DNA of 54,099 bases. It comes from a virus. The stretch is from positions 1 through 54,099 of the IMG/VR virus record IMGVR_UViG_3300006737_000043; one strand, given 5' to 3'. A program made the translations under genes and the position numbers. The notes beneath the pieces are model-generated. The model was not told the origin of the DNA. It ran no database searches and was given only the letters and a program-made list of their open reading frames with translations. Shown one piece after another: positions 20,901-28,510 of this stretch (within the stretch, counting starts at the first letter, position 1; each line of letters opens with the position of its first letter).

Positions 20901-22244
20901 TTCTTTACATTTGGAAAACTAGACCGTATTGTTTCTAACCAACATAGAGATAAGATTAGAAACTTAATTGATGCTAACCAGATGGTAACATCAATATTTG
21001 ATGAGATACACCATAATACTAGCAAGCTGAATGGCAAGGAAAAAGGTTTTATGAGAGCTTCACACTTAATGGAACGTTCAGAGTTTGTAAACCAAGCGGC
21101 CGTTATGGTAGGCATGATGCTAGATACAGAGATAACTCTAGCTGACGGAACTACAATGAACCTGTATGAGGCTTATGACTCAGAAGGTAATCTACGTGAA
21201 GACATTAAAACTTATCAAACTAAATCTGCAAAAAGCGCAAAACCATGGGACGAGAGTGAGTTCTTCCAGTATGTAAAACATATTGTAGAAGAAACACACG
21301 GTGACTATAACCATAGTGTAATGTTGAAGAAGACGTTCCTGGGTAGATCACTGTCTACATTCCGTACATGGATGTATAGAACATATGCGGCTAGATACTC
21401 ACCTGAGCACTATGACTCTATTGCTGGATACAGTAGAAAAGGTAGATACAGATCGGCAGCACCTCTCCTGCACCTAGTACCTGGTATTAGCAGTATCCCT
21501 ATCTTATCAAAGTTCTTACCTCCAATAGTTGTAGCTGGATCAGGGCTAGACGTAGGACGTCTCATCCCAAAATCAGCTAGAGAAAAATTAGGTTTAAAAG
21601 AATCTAAACAACAACAGGACCTAGTATCTAGTTTAGGCAAAGTACTTAAAAACTCTGTAGGCATCTATGGAGATTTCTTTAAAGCAATCTTAACGCCGCA
21701 TAAGTATAAGACTAAGTTTAGAGAAAGACTAGAAGAAAGGGGTCTATCAGATGTAGACACTGCAAACATATCTGCAGTATTCTCAGAGTACTTTATGAGG
21801 TCGATGCTAGCGCTTACTATGTTACTACTATATAGCTTATATGATGACGATGATGATGAAGCTAAAAAGAAAGCAATCATAGTAGCAATGAACTTAGGCC
21901 GTAGATTTGAAAGAGACCTTGCATTCTATACTGACCCAAGTGAACAAGGACGTACGCTTGATCAGCCTCTACCAGTCATGAGATTAGTAGATGGTTATGA
22001 AGGATTCTCTAGATCGATAGAAAGAGTAATGGACGGTAGTAAAGATCCATACCTGCAGTCAGGATTCTACGAAGGATGGTGGGCTCCAACTAAAATGGCA
22101 TTTAGATATTTACCCGGTCTAACAGCAGTTGACCAGACAAGAAGATATTTAAATATAGACGTAATGTCAGGGAATACTATATCAGATAAAAACGATTTGT
22201 ACAGGGCATTCGAGGATAACCTAGCAATGCCGGATCAAGATTAA
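17994..22244 (+). CDS. Large virion cargo protein, RNAP partner (1416 aa)
   Basis: Starts in a GTATGA overlap with the stop of the RNAP/zincin gene, so translation is probably coupled. The 1416 residues are mostly helical with long Lys/Glu-rich coiled-coil stretches, including residues about 160-240 and 840-910. Near residue 1270 there is a hydrophobic run (ALTMLLLYSLY) followed by five Asp. I see no catalytic motif. crAss-like phages usually have two or three very large proteins encoded side by side and packaged with the RNAP; this is the second one here. A role as ejected cargo or RNAP-associated protein is inferred from size and position. Confidence 0.8.
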   Translation: MKSCGITNIADPILSDLIAKYGAREGFQTYFKVKELNLPETTIRNKYLPNSVERTTNVTRKIDRADKQPSLNGTTMSIENQLGLLQMKTEDGKVSAYYKTFNSKTAAAKKTTELRKELGRRGLIKNYEVVQQQTPDGFVVRLRPAITSTATDDVSRLIPEASAPLVKAQQEKLRVLNARQRELKNLLPQLSVTEQAYADTAKQLSDTEQLIKKTEQDVRRLKELDTADKLFERAAQDEAWLADFFRKGTYTFDELQEAIIKFDSWAVSAVSPGKPHPYLDNLEQQNQFLVDKMNNISTRIASRFGSIMETRIREAVIASTRKHSNTSELTDAEILETLLEQDKGALATARAYTLNLGKQQPIIMQALFNNVNKANNDAHNAAFNRINKLKEAAQGLRQRDMGAFYQRDSQGRLTGELLQPATAEFIDELREIQGKLQYALLELEVAEPGSQDAKRAQAIKNKALKERFAFFKQKVAPINLSPFVADISSFNAEQIGLPTEIFSDEDADPGEIRAELEKRFGKAETNRMLRRQKAMANTFIHERDALIADLLGSKDKLSDQDIALVKAWSAENSPFLAYRAHTTNQSVGPSIPSFKYTLSVPNEASSDENYRDMVETYPAQTEFYDIMVDLIEEGRAEVGDISGFITGLSLPVMQAGFFKEMARDGVGMLLPKLVDTMRFATSIANEEAYQQPNLHEDVDGIVNRKEVNVNAVTSHRVSKMVNEELARLKSEFIAENGEEKLTREVIADLKKTATDNVYTKSSTNLVGLMSMFALNVQTIKAKRSIEPQVQLIKNFIVKGETKAGALNQSASVKAMDYFLDKEFFGIDPGDNVGKGGVKVKSREEKEQAKAIQERQLDVDEKIADLEAREAAGEILSQPELDELNNLREEVKDLDKQLDKMGRFFRISKIGDAMLGLTQLIGIGFSPVSATGNVGIGYFANQIAAADGRDFSAGSMGRAYGYILGGNTVRFFTFGKLDRIVSNQHRDKIRNLIDANQMVTSIFDEIHHNTSKLNGKEKGFMRASHLMERSEFVNQAAVMVGMMLDTEITLADGTTMNLYEAYDSEGNLREDIKTYQTKSAKSAKPWDESEFFQYVKHIVEETHGDYNHSVMLKKTFLGRSLSTFRTWMYRTYAARYSPEHYDSIAGYSRKGRYRSAAPLLHLVPGISSIPILSKFLPPIVVAGSGLDVGRLIPKSAREKLGLKESKQQQDLVSSLGKVLKNSVGIYGDFFKAILTPHKYKTKFRERLEERGLSDVDTANISAVFSEYFMRSMLALTMLLLYSLYDDDDDEAKKKAIIVAMNLGRRFERDLAFYTDPSEQGRTLDQPLPVMRLVDGYEGFSRSIERVMDGSKDPYLQSGFYEGWWAPTKMAFRYLPGLTAVDQTRRYLNIDVMSGNTISDKNDLYRAFEDNLAMPDQD

Positions 22245-22607
22245 TTATCTTTTACCTCCGTTGTAAACTACAGCGTGGCCTTCTTCTATAAGCTTTTTAT
22301 TAAGATTTACTAGAGTAAGTCCGCCCTGGCTATTGCACAGGTTTAGCTCCCCTAAACATCTCCCAAACTTACCTACACCGTGAGAAGTAAGTTGAATCTC
22401 ATCTGCCTCTAATAGAAGTTCCTTGACTCTAGCTTTAGCTGCTAGGCCTCTTGCCTTTTCTTCTAAGTCCCTTGTTCTAGACTCAGGAGTATTAATACCC
22501 ATAAAGCGTATTCGTTTCTTTACTGATACATCAAACCCTAAATCAATTTTAGCATCAATGGTATCCCCATCAATAACTCTAATTACTTCTATCTTGTAAG
22601 TATACAT
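22245..22607 (-). CDS. Thermonuclease (staphylococcal nuclease-like)
   Basis: A 120-aa protein of the SNase fold. VIDGDT (about residues 11-16) gives the calcium-binding Asp, RFMGINTPES (34-43) the catalytic Arg and Glu, and GKFGR (about 80-84) the second catalytic Arg. There is no signal peptide, so the enzyme should act in the cytoplasm, perhaps on host DNA. It is the last gene of the minus-strand cluster and abuts the plus-strand 1416-aa gene with no gap. Its start overlaps the stop of the small upstream gene (TAATG). Confidence 0.9.
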   Translation of the reverse strand: MYTYKIEVIRVIDGDTIDAKIDLGFDVSVKKRIRFMGINTPESRTRDLEEKARGLAAKARVKELLLEADEIQLTSHGVGKFGRCLGELNLCNSQGGLTLVNLNKKLIEEGHAVVYNGGKR

Positions 22608-22765
22608 TATTCTTCGTCTTTCTCTTCTTGTTTCCTTATCATTCTAGGACGAGTAGTATTACCATCAGCAGCATCAGTCATACGTTGATTGATTCCTCCA
22701 GTCTTCATTTTAGTATTCGGTACGGCCTTGCCGTTGAATATATAACCTTTCTTTAAATGTTTCAT
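22607..22765 (-). CDS. Small basic hypothetical protein (52 aa)
   Basis: A 52-codon frame exactly filling the space between two genes. It overlaps the HTH gene upstream by ATGA and the thermonuclease start by TAATG, as expected for a coupled operon gene. The protein is polar and Lys/Arg-rich with a charged C-terminus, and has no recognised motif. Confidence 0.65.
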   Translation of the reverse strand: MKHLKKGYIFNGKAVPNTKMKTGGINQRMTDAADGNTTRPRMIRKQEEKDEE

Positions 22766-23013
22766 TTAGTCCTATGTTTTTTAAGGATAGCTAAACTATC
22801 TTCTAAGTCTTTGTTAATCTTTTTCTTCGTATGATGCTCTTTGGGACTAAAAGGAGAAGGGTATTTTCTTTCCACTAAGCCTAGTGCAATGTAGCGGAAT
22901 ACAGTTCGTTTATCGCACTCTAATGCTTCAGCTGCCTCCGATACGTGTTCAAATAAATTTAACGCCTGTTGAATCTTTTCGATTCTCATTTCTTCTATAG
23001 TTTGTAGTTTCAT
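22762..23013 (-). CDS. Fis-type helix-turn-helix protein
   Basis: An 83-aa protein. Residues about 12-46 fit the HTH_8/Fis pattern: an ALNLF helix, a VSEAAEAL helix, then a KRTVFRYIALGL recognition helix. The tail is Lys-rich. It is clearly paralogous to the 52-aa protein at 37895-38053, sharing the EMR..K.Q.AL....V..AA.AL....R.I pattern. Likely a small DNA-binding regulator or accessory protein. It sits between the adsorption-protein cassette and the nuclease. Confidence 0.75.
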   Translation of the reverse strand: MKLQTIEEMRIEKIQQALNLFEHVSEAAEALECDKRTVFRYIALGLVERKYPSPFSPKEHHTKKKINKDLEDSLAILKKHRTK

Positions 23014-23017
23014 GACG

Positions 23018-23503
23018 CTAGTCTTTATATTGTTTATATCTATTACCTATAGCTTGTAAGGAACCCTGTGTAATTGAAGGACAATCGCTGTCATTGTAGA
23101 ATCTTGCATCTAGTAGTTGACCTGAAAATGGATCATTAAAGCTACCTCTTATACCTACTGTATCCAAATTCCACGCAGTGCCTGTACCCATAGAATTCAC
23201 CGAGGCAATAAGATATCCATCTATATTGTAAAAATTTAAGACGTTAGTGTTTGCAGCTCTTTGTAGTATGAGCACCTCTACGTCGCTGCCAAAAGTATAA
23301 GATACAGAACTATTGTCTGTATTGTTTGTAGATATAGAAAGTTCAGAACTTTTACTTGAATTAGCCTTATAAATTATACCAGTCCCCCCAGATGCAATAC
23401 CAACATACCCTCCAACGTCAGAGCTATAAGCCAATACACGATCAGCACTAGTGTCTAGATCTACAAAAGCAAACACCCAAAACCAATTTTCAGTAAAATT
23501 CAT
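23018..23503 (-). CDS. LamG/ConA-like adsorption protein, 3' part of a frameshifted gene
   Basis: A 161-aa beta-rich fragment with a LamG-like end (FSGQLLDARFYN near residue 125). The same frame is open upstream of the ATG for about ten more codons. Read in that frame, with the upstream 70-aa frame supplying the N-terminus, it gives the classic SLNFDGVxDSL entry into a LamG domain. One base appears to be missing near 23535, so this is probably the C-terminal two-thirds of a gene spanning 23018-23736 (about 239 aa when repaired). Likely a tail-fibre or receptor-binding protein. The frameshift could be real or a sequencing error. Confidence 0.7.
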   Translation of the reverse strand: MNFTENWFWVFAFVDLDTSADRVLAYSSDVGGYVGIASGGTGIIYKANSSKSSELSISTNNTDNSSVSYTFGSDVEVLILQRAANTNVLNFYNIDGYLIASVNSMGTGTAWNLDTVGIRGSFNDPFSGQLLDARFYNDSDCPSITQGSLQAIGNRYKQYKD

Positions 23504-23523
23504 GTGCTCAGCACTGCTTAAGA

Positions 23524-23736
23524 TTAAAGAGTCATAACACCATCAAAGTTTAAAGATGTTGCAAAACCTGCTAGCTTAGCATTATTTCCTAACCCTTTAT
23601 GTTGGGGTTGACCATTGGAATTAGCCTGATCCCATGTTCTACTACCTACACTACCTTTAGATCCTACACCTGTTCTTTTAGTGTCCGTGTTAACAGTCGG
23701 ATCAAATGCTGATAATCTTACTTTTGCTTTTCCCAT
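23524..23736 (-). CDS. N-terminal part of a frameshifted LamG-like virion protein
   Basis: A 70-aa frame with a Gly/Asn-rich segment and then GFATSLNFDGV, the start of a LamG-like domain, before a premature stop. The intact neighbour at 24495-25337 has the same layout: a Gly-rich start, a Q/H-rich segment, then an AGYANAQSIDLDGTGDF entry. Deletion of one A at about 23535-23536 would explain the break (GTTAATGAC becoming GTTATGAC, so that VND is lost). Its start overlaps the stop of the upstream gene. Confidence 0.6.
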   Translation of the reverse strand: MGKAKVRLSAFDPTVNTDTKRTGVGSKGSVGSRTWDQANSNGQPQHKGLGNNAKLAGFATSLNFDGVMTL

Positions 23737-24269
23737 TATGCTGCGTCTATTGATACGTTATCTATAACTACTACATTCGAATCTAGGAAGCCGGGGATAC
23801 TTATAAATACATCAAAGTCATATATTTCTCCTGTTCCTGCAGCATCTAAGTTTGCATCAGATCCTCCTGAGTCCAAGAATGTGGCTACTGTAAGATTGAC
23901 TGCTTCATAATTATCTGGATCTCCTCCTATCGTTATATCACTAGTTGCTGTAGAAAGAAAATAAAAGACTTGACCGCTACCAGTATACTGAAAAATATTA
24001 AAGGTTTTAGTTCCAATTCTGTGACTATCACTTCCAAGAGTATCCTGATTCTCAACTGTTAAAGTCGCAGTACCATTTACTTTAGCTCCATCAGATTGTG
24101 TAATTCCATCTACTAATGCAGTTTTAGTATCTATGTCAGTAACTTTAATAACTACAGCAACATTTTCATCATCAGTATCTACTATAGAAACTTCTTCCAA
24201 CGCTAGTTGTATAAGGGCTAGAGGAGTCTTAGGCTCACAAGCTAAACTATTTCCTAATGCTAACTTCAT
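23736..24269 (-). CDS. Putative virion appendage protein (177 aa)
   Basis: A 177-aa Thr/Asp/Gly-rich protein predicted to be mainly beta, with no signal peptide or membrane segment. It overlaps the downstream gene by one base and the upstream 75-aa gene by four (ATGA). The composition and the LamG-like neighbours suggest a tail-fibre or adsorption component. The family is not recognised. Confidence 0.7.
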   Translation of the reverse strand: MKLALGNSLACEPKTPLALIQLALEEVSIVDTDDENVAVVIKVTDIDTKTALVDGITQSDGAKVNGTATLTVENQDTLGSDSHRIGTKTFNIFQYTGSGQVFYFLSTATSDITIGGDPDNYEAVNLTVATFLDSGGSDANLDAAGTGEIYDFDVFISIPGFLDSNVVVIDNVSIDAA

Positions 24270-24493
24270 CTTGGATCTTCATTATTAGACCAGTCATCTC
24301 CTTTAAGGATAGTACTTATCTGTTCATATGTATAATCAGTTGTGCCATCTAAAAATGATGGTTTAGCGCCAAGATATTTAATAACAACCTGCGTACCATC
24401 CAAAGAATGCCTAAGCTTATTTGCGTTAGTAAACGGCAGTTGAGAAAAGTCTAACGACCCTACATCTGATTTATTTATTATTGTCCATCCCAT
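24266..24493 (-). CDS. Small protein in the adsorption cassette (75 aa)
   Basis: A 75-aa protein with Trp near both ends and a Tyr/Asp-rich TTDYTYEQIS segment. It is translationally coupled to its neighbour by ATGA and lies one base downstream of the stop of the intact LamG-like gene. No family recognised. Position suggests an accessory or assembly factor for the virion appendage. Confidence 0.6.
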   Translation of the reverse strand: MGWTIINKSDVGSLDFSQLPFTNANKLRHSLDGTQVVIKYLGAKPSFLDGTTDYTYEQISTILKGDDWSNNEDPR

Positions 24494-24494
24494 A

Positions 24495-25337
24495 TTAACT
24501 TGGTGTTTCGCTACTTGCTGTTGGATTTCCTTCTAAACTTGCATTTACTCCTACTCCACTATGGTCCGTTTCCAGATCAGATTGCGAAGATCCTTCAAAT
24601 CTATAGTAGCGCTGCAGACCGTCAACCATACTTTGAGTATAATTAGTCCCAGCTACATTAAGATCATTAGGTGCGCCTGAGTTGTATATCTCACTTATAG
24701 CGTTTGCATCTAAAGCCAAGTTCCATATAGCACACTCATCTATCTGCCCAGTCATATGCTGAGCGGCAGAACTAGCTTCCATATCTGCACCAAAAGCAAG
24801 TCCATCGTGTCCACTAGATACTTCAGTGGCTTCATGAAATTCTTTGGTTTTAGTTGCTGCTGTTGTTACTGAAGATCCATCTAAGAATAATTCCTGTGAA
24901 CCATTAGTAGAGTTATCTACTCCTTTCTTTACTACATATACTACGTGCACCCAATTATTTGCATTTCCACTACCAAATTTAGCGTTGTTTAGTAGAAACA
25001 ACTGGCTCCAAGATGCATTACCAGATTTACCAGTACCGGTTACAGCTTGAAGACCGGCATTAACATAAATAAAGTTAACTTGAAAACTACCTGATAATGC
25101 ACCAGAAGTATCGCTATGCCCAAAAAAGCAAAAGCTGGTATTATACGGAGCTCTTACCCACATAGAAAATGAGAAATCGTTACGCTGTAAAGTTTGGAGG
25201 GCAGCATTAGAATAATTAGTATCTACAAAATCACCTGTACCATCAAGGTCAATAGACTGAGCATTAGCATACCCTGCTACTCTAGAGTGTTGGTTTTCAC
25301 TTAACCCTGATGGACCGCCTAATCCCAGTCGTAGCAT
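24495..25337 (-). CDS. LamG/concanavalin-like virion protein (280 aa)
   Basis: A complete LamG-like (jelly-roll) protein. It has an N-terminal Gly-rich segment, a SIDLDGTGDFVDT entry strand at about residue 28, FSFSMWVRAP, a NNWVHVVYV central strand, QELFLDGSSV, and the closing MTGQIDECAIWNLAL near 195. That order is typical of LamG carbohydrate-binding domains. The C-terminus holds YYRFEGSSQSDL. Probably a receptor-binding or fibre protein that recognises surface glycans. It follows the holin gene directly and shares its layout with the broken gene at 23018-23736. Confidence 0.8.
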   Translation of the reverse strand: MLRLGLGGPSGLSENQHSRVAGYANAQSIDLDGTGDFVDTNYSNAALQTLQRNDFSFSMWVRAPYNTSFCFFGHSDTSGALSGSFQVNFIYVNAGLQAVTGTGKSGNASWSQLFLLNNAKFGSGNANNWVHVVYVVKKGVDNSTNGSQELFLDGSSVTTAATKTKEFHEATEVSSGHDGLAFGADMEASSAAQHMTGQIDECAIWNLALDANAISEIYNSGAPNDLNVAGTNYTQSMVDGLQRYYRFEGSSQSDLETDHSGVGVNASLEGNPTASSETPS

Positions 25338-25772
25338 TTATTTTTTAGCTTTCTTTTCTATAGTTCTACCAGCAAAGTATGCACCGAATGCTGTAAGCAT
25401 TAGTAGCTCTAACAAAGATACGTAAGAGTCTTTTACATTAAACGCTACATTATCCATGCTATCGATCATCATAGTGATCATAAACATAGCCATAAGACAT
25501 ATAAGTGTTAATGGTCTAATCATCTTAGCTAACTTAACGTCGCTACCCATGTCAGCCTTCCAGCGCTCTGTAACATTCTCTTGAAACTTAATCTCTGCAT
25601 CAACAGCAGCCATGCCAGCTTCTGTATCTACATCAGGATCTTTATCGATAAGGTTTTTTACTACACCTAGTGCTCCATTGTCTGGTAAAAGATCTCCTAC
25701 CACTCCTAATACATTCGGAGCCTTTTCTGCTAACCAAGAACCTAGCTTGGTGTCTTTAATTTTTTTTGCCAT
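25338..25772 (-). CDS. Holin, 3TM GTA-type
   Basis: The start is set at 25772 (MAKKIKDT, 144 aa): a TAAATTTG -7 box lies 5 bases upstream, and upstream start options overlap the UDG gene. The C-terminal half has W-x-x-D before MIRPLTLICLMAMFMITMM, then a second membrane segment LLELLMLTAFGAYFAG and a basic tail, matching the GTA-type three-TM holin family. It would permeabilise the inner membrane at lysis. Its own late-type promoter within the minus-strand cluster suggests it is timed separately from the replication genes. Confidence 0.85.
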   Translation of the reverse strand: MAKKIKDTKLGSWLAEKAPNVLGVVGDLLPDNGALGVVKNLIDKDPDVDTEAGMAAVDAEIKFQENVTERWKADMGSDVKLAKMIRPLTLICLMAMFMITMMIDSMDNVAFNVKDSYVSLLELLMLTAFGAYFAGRTIEKKAKK

Positions 25773-25777
25773 AAAAG

Positions 25778-25785
25778 CAAATTTA
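25778..25785 (-). promoter_or_regulatory. -7 box TAAATTTG before the holin
   Basis: TAAATTTG fits the Bacteroidota TAnnTTTG consensus and ends 5 bases before the holin ATG, inside the 3' end of the UDG gene. No good -33 element is visible. The arrangement implies a near-leaderless holin transcript. Confidence 0.45.
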
Positions 25786-26466
25786 CCACAAAATACGGAA
25801 TTCTGCACCATTTGCAGCTTCTAATATCTCATTAGCTTCATTAAAGTTAGAGCACTCCCAACGTATTCCTTTATAGTTAGCGTACACAGGATGTACAGAT
25901 TCTAATACAGTGCAACCTTTTAACAAAGGTTTATAAGCTTTTGCATGTCCACCCCAAAGCATAAAGATACAGTCGGGTCTCCATTCAGCTATAGTCTTAA
26001 GGACACCTTCTGTAAACTTCTTCCAATACTTACTATGAGATCCAGCCATACCCTTCTCTACGGTAAGAGCTGTATTAAGCATAAGAACTCCTTGTTTAGT
26101 CCAACGAGTAAGACTGTGGTCGAAGATAAGATCTGTGTGATTAATATCTCCATATGCAAATACATCTTCAATCTTACGTAAAGATGGACTAGGTGATAGA
26201 TTATCAAAATCTATTTCATTAGCAAAAGCTAGACCAGTAGCCCTACCATCATGGTATGGGTCTTGGCCTATAATAACTACACGCAAGTCTTTCCAAGGCG
26301 TCTCTCTAAATGCACGAAATACATTAGGTTTAGCAGGATAGACAGTTTTATTTCTATATTCTTCGTTAAGCTTATCAAGAAGCTTATCAGCATAGCTAGA
26401 AGAAAGAAGGTCAGCTAAATTAGCCGACCATCCATCTCCTAGTTGCCTCTTCCAAAAATCATTCAT
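25783..26466 (-). CDS. ung: Uracil-DNA glycosylase, family 1
   Basis: A 227-aa UDG, the usual family length, from the ATG at 26466; an in-frame ATG at 26481 is also possible. The catalytic water-activating motif GQDPYH is at residues 68-73, followed by DGRATGLAFAN. MLNTALTVEKGMAGSH matches the uracil-recognition strand, and SVHPVYANYKG is the HPS-loop equivalent with its catalytic His. It removes uracil from DNA and is part of the conserved crAss-like replication set. It overlaps the upstream gene by a few bases. Confidence 0.95.
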   Translation of the reverse strand: MNDFWKRQLGDGWSANLADLLSSSYADKLLDKLNEEYRNKTVYPAKPNVFRAFRETPWKDLRVVIIGQDPYHDGRATGLAFANEIDFDNLSPSPSLRKIEDVFAYGDINHTDLIFDHSLTRWTKQGVLMLNTALTVEKGMAGSHSKYWKKFTEGVLKTIAEWRPDCIFMLWGGHAKAYKPLLKGCTVLESVHPVYANYKGIRWECSNFNEANEILEAANGAEFRILW

Positions 26467-27061
26467 CAAGAAAATTTTCATTAGGGGTTAACTTACCGGG
26501 CATAATCTCACGTTTTATGTCAGCATGAAGTACATCATACTTAGGGTCATAGATAGACCATAGTTCACAATCTTTTAAACTGTGTCCTATAACCTCTTCT
26601 TTCTGACGTCGTAAGTCTTCATCTTTCTTGAACACTTTAGTCAGATAGTCTTTATTACCTAAGTAGTCATAGTACAATACACTTGCCATATCATGAAGGT
26701 TGAATCTAGAATATTCACCTCTAAGAAAAGCCTCGTACGATAGTAAAGAATCATTAGGAATCCTATAGACCTTTACACTGTAGTGAGTATTTGCAATATC
26801 ATAAGAGTCTACAAAACCAGGAGTATTCTCGAGAGCTTTCTCGAAAAGTCTAAATCCTATATCTTGTACATTTGTGTGTACTACAGATATATGATTCTTC
26901 TGGTATTTAGGAACGTCTGCATCATATAGGTATGCGTTCAATAACCTGCTACCCAAACCCTTGTAAGGAATATGGTATTTAAATATACCTTGAGTAAACG
27001 GTACTAATGGTAGTAAGAATATACTAGCATTGTTTCTTCTGGTTATCTTAGCTACGTCCAT
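26459..27061 (-). CDS. Conserved hypothetical protein in the replication cluster (200 aa)
   Basis: The start at 27061 (MDVAKITRR) is preferred because it overlaps the nuclease stop by only 10 bases. The 200 residues are mixed and aromatic-rich, without catalytic motifs I can name, signal peptide or membrane segment. It lies between the PDDEXK nuclease and the uracil-DNA glycosylase. A role in DNA metabolism is guilt by association only. Confidence 0.75.
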   Translation of the reverse strand: MDVAKITRRNNASIFLLPLVPFTQGIFKYHIPYKGLGSRLLNAYLYDADVPKYQKNHISVVHTNVQDIGFRLFEKALENTPGFVDSYDIANTHYSVKVYRIPNDSLLSYEAFLRGEYSRFNLHDMASVLYYDYLGNKDYLTKVFKKDEDLRRQKEEVIGHSLKDCELWSIYDPKYDVLHADIKREIMPGKLTPNENFLDE

Positions 27062-28035
27062 GGCATTGTCCCTTGTTTGTAATACTCCATTGGATAGTTC
27101 CATTGATCAGACTCAATGTGAAAATCCAAACGATTAAAAGCGGAATCAATACCTTCATAAACTCTCCCGTTATACTCAAAGTCTGCTGTAATTCTATTAT
27201 CAACATGACTAGGAGCATCCCAGATAGTAGCCGGTAACTCACCACGAGAATCTAAAACAATAAATCTAGGAGTGAGAATAGTGTAATCAGTAGGAACTAA
27301 ATCACAGTAGTAAGCCCCCAAGCTATAGAAATATACCTGGAAGTCATACCTGTACTTTAGAATAGTTGATTGAAAGAACATTGCTTGTGCACTAGTCTTT
27401 ATATCATAAACTCGCACAGTTTTATTCTTATGATCTATGTGAAGTAGATCTATCTCACCTTTACACTCTCTAGTTCTGAAAGTGAATTTTAAAACTTTTT
27501 TGAATAGAATAGAACAATCATTAGCCTCTGCTCTCTTTGGGTCAAAAAGATAAGCAGTAATTGGATTGGTCAAAGCTTCCGATGATACCCTCATACCAAG
27601 GTCATAGTTAGCTTGATCAATACGAATCTTACCTTCAGCTCGTTTAAGCTCATAGTAATATTCAGCCCCTAAGTCTAATAGTTTAGACACACAGGTCTCG
27701 TCTTTCCAACTCTTACCGTAACCACAAACTCTGCAGGCTTGCACCATAACATCATGATCTATCTCAGATAAATGCTTAGTTATACTTTGCTGAGCCAACA
27801 GCTTTAGCACTTTAAGAACAGACTCACTAGGAGCATCAGCTTTAATTATGTAGTACTTCTCATTAAGATAGTCATCATCTTGGATTAAAGCATCTTCTAC
27901 AAACTGGCCAAACAAAAAGTGAGTACGTTCTCCTGAGTCATCATATGCGCTAAGATATCTTTGCGGATGATGTAGGAGTAATTTTAATCTAGATTGATTG
28001 ATAGCATCAAGTGCTCTATATTCATTACTTGTCAT
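27052..28035 (-). CDS. PDDEXK nuclease (RecB/exonuclease VIII-like)
   Basis: The start is taken as the ATG at 28035 (MTSNEYRALDA, 327 aa). The N-terminus has a SRLKLLLHHPQRYL helix typical of DUF3799/Cas4-RecB-like nucleases. The core motif is GEIDLLHID...VRVYDIKT, near residue 190, giving the Asp and the Asp-x-Lys of the PDDEXK site. Known relatives are exonucleases of phage recombination or DNA processing, and a nuclease of this type is a crAss-like core gene. It overlaps the RusA stop upstream and the 200-aa gene downstream. Confidence 0.88.
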   Translation of the reverse strand: MTSNEYRALDAINQSRLKLLLHHPQRYLSAYDDSGERTHFLFGQFVEDALIQDDDYLNEKYYIIKADAPSESVLKVLKLLAQQSITKHLSEIDHDVMVQACRVCGYGKSWKDETCVSKLLDLGAEYYYELKRAEGKIRIDQANYDLGMRVSSEALTNPITAYLFDPKRAEANDCSILFKKVLKFTFRTRECKGEIDLLHIDHKNKTVRVYDIKTSAQAMFFQSTILKYRYDFQVYFYSLGAYYCDLVPTDYTILTPRFIVLDSRGELPATIWDAPSHVDNRITADFEYNGRVYEGIDSAFNRLDFHIESDQWNYPMEYYKQGTMPWT

Positions 28036-28510
28036 CACTCTTATAAATTATATCGTATACCAATTTTCTGTTCTCAAAAGTTTTCACATAGTGAACAGAA
28101 TACGCTGTACTATTTAGATACTCAACCGTATCATCAGGCAGTACTCCTGCTTTGACAAGCCCATCATTTAGAGACTTCAACCATATAAATGCTAAGTTAT
28201 CTAAATCCCAGTTAGGCTTATACCTATCATGAGGAGGCTTCCAGGTAATCTTACCTTTTACCATTCTAACAGATCCATAGTTCTTGGGGACATAAATATG
28301 AAGATGCGTACCTATGGGAGTAGGAAATTCTAATCCCATAGGTATGTGTGCATCTACAAATTCGTGAACTTGTTTCACTGTCTTCTCACGCACATAATGA
28401 TTAACGCCAGCATAAATCTTGTTGTAACCAAGCTTCATGTTTTTTGTTTTGCTAATCTTTACGTGGCTAGGAAACTTAGGCAGTACTATCTTATGCCTCT
28501 TGCGTCCCAT
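28025..28510 (-). CDS. rusA: RusA-like Holliday-junction resolvase
   Basis: A 161-aa protein with the RusA pattern: an N-terminal basic strand, then KPNWDLDNLAFIWLKSLNDG (about residues 99-118) and VLPDDTVEYL. The conserved Asp of DLDNL and the PDD acidic pair match the metal-binding carboxylates. It resolves branched DNA during replication or before packaging. Its start lies inside the end of the rIIB-like gene, and its stop overlaps the nuclease start. Confidence 0.85.
   Translation of the reverse strand: MGRKRHKIVLPKFPSHVKISKTKNMKLGYNKIYAGVNHYVREKTVKQVHEFVDAHIPMGLEFPTPIGTHLHIYVPKNYGSVRMVKGKITWKPPHDRYKPNWDLDNLAFIWLKSLNDGLVKAGVLPDDTVEYLNSTAYSVHYVKTFENRKLVYDIIYKSDDK

Noticed and set aside
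22225-22260. AT-rich inverted repeat AAGAT/ATCTT at the convergent junction
   Set aside because: Five A/T pairs without GC or a long T run are too weak for a bidirectional terminator.
24844-25050. Plus-strand 68-aa frame within the LamG-like gene
   Set aside because: It lies wholly antisense to a well-supported gene, with low-complexity composition and no promoter or operon context.
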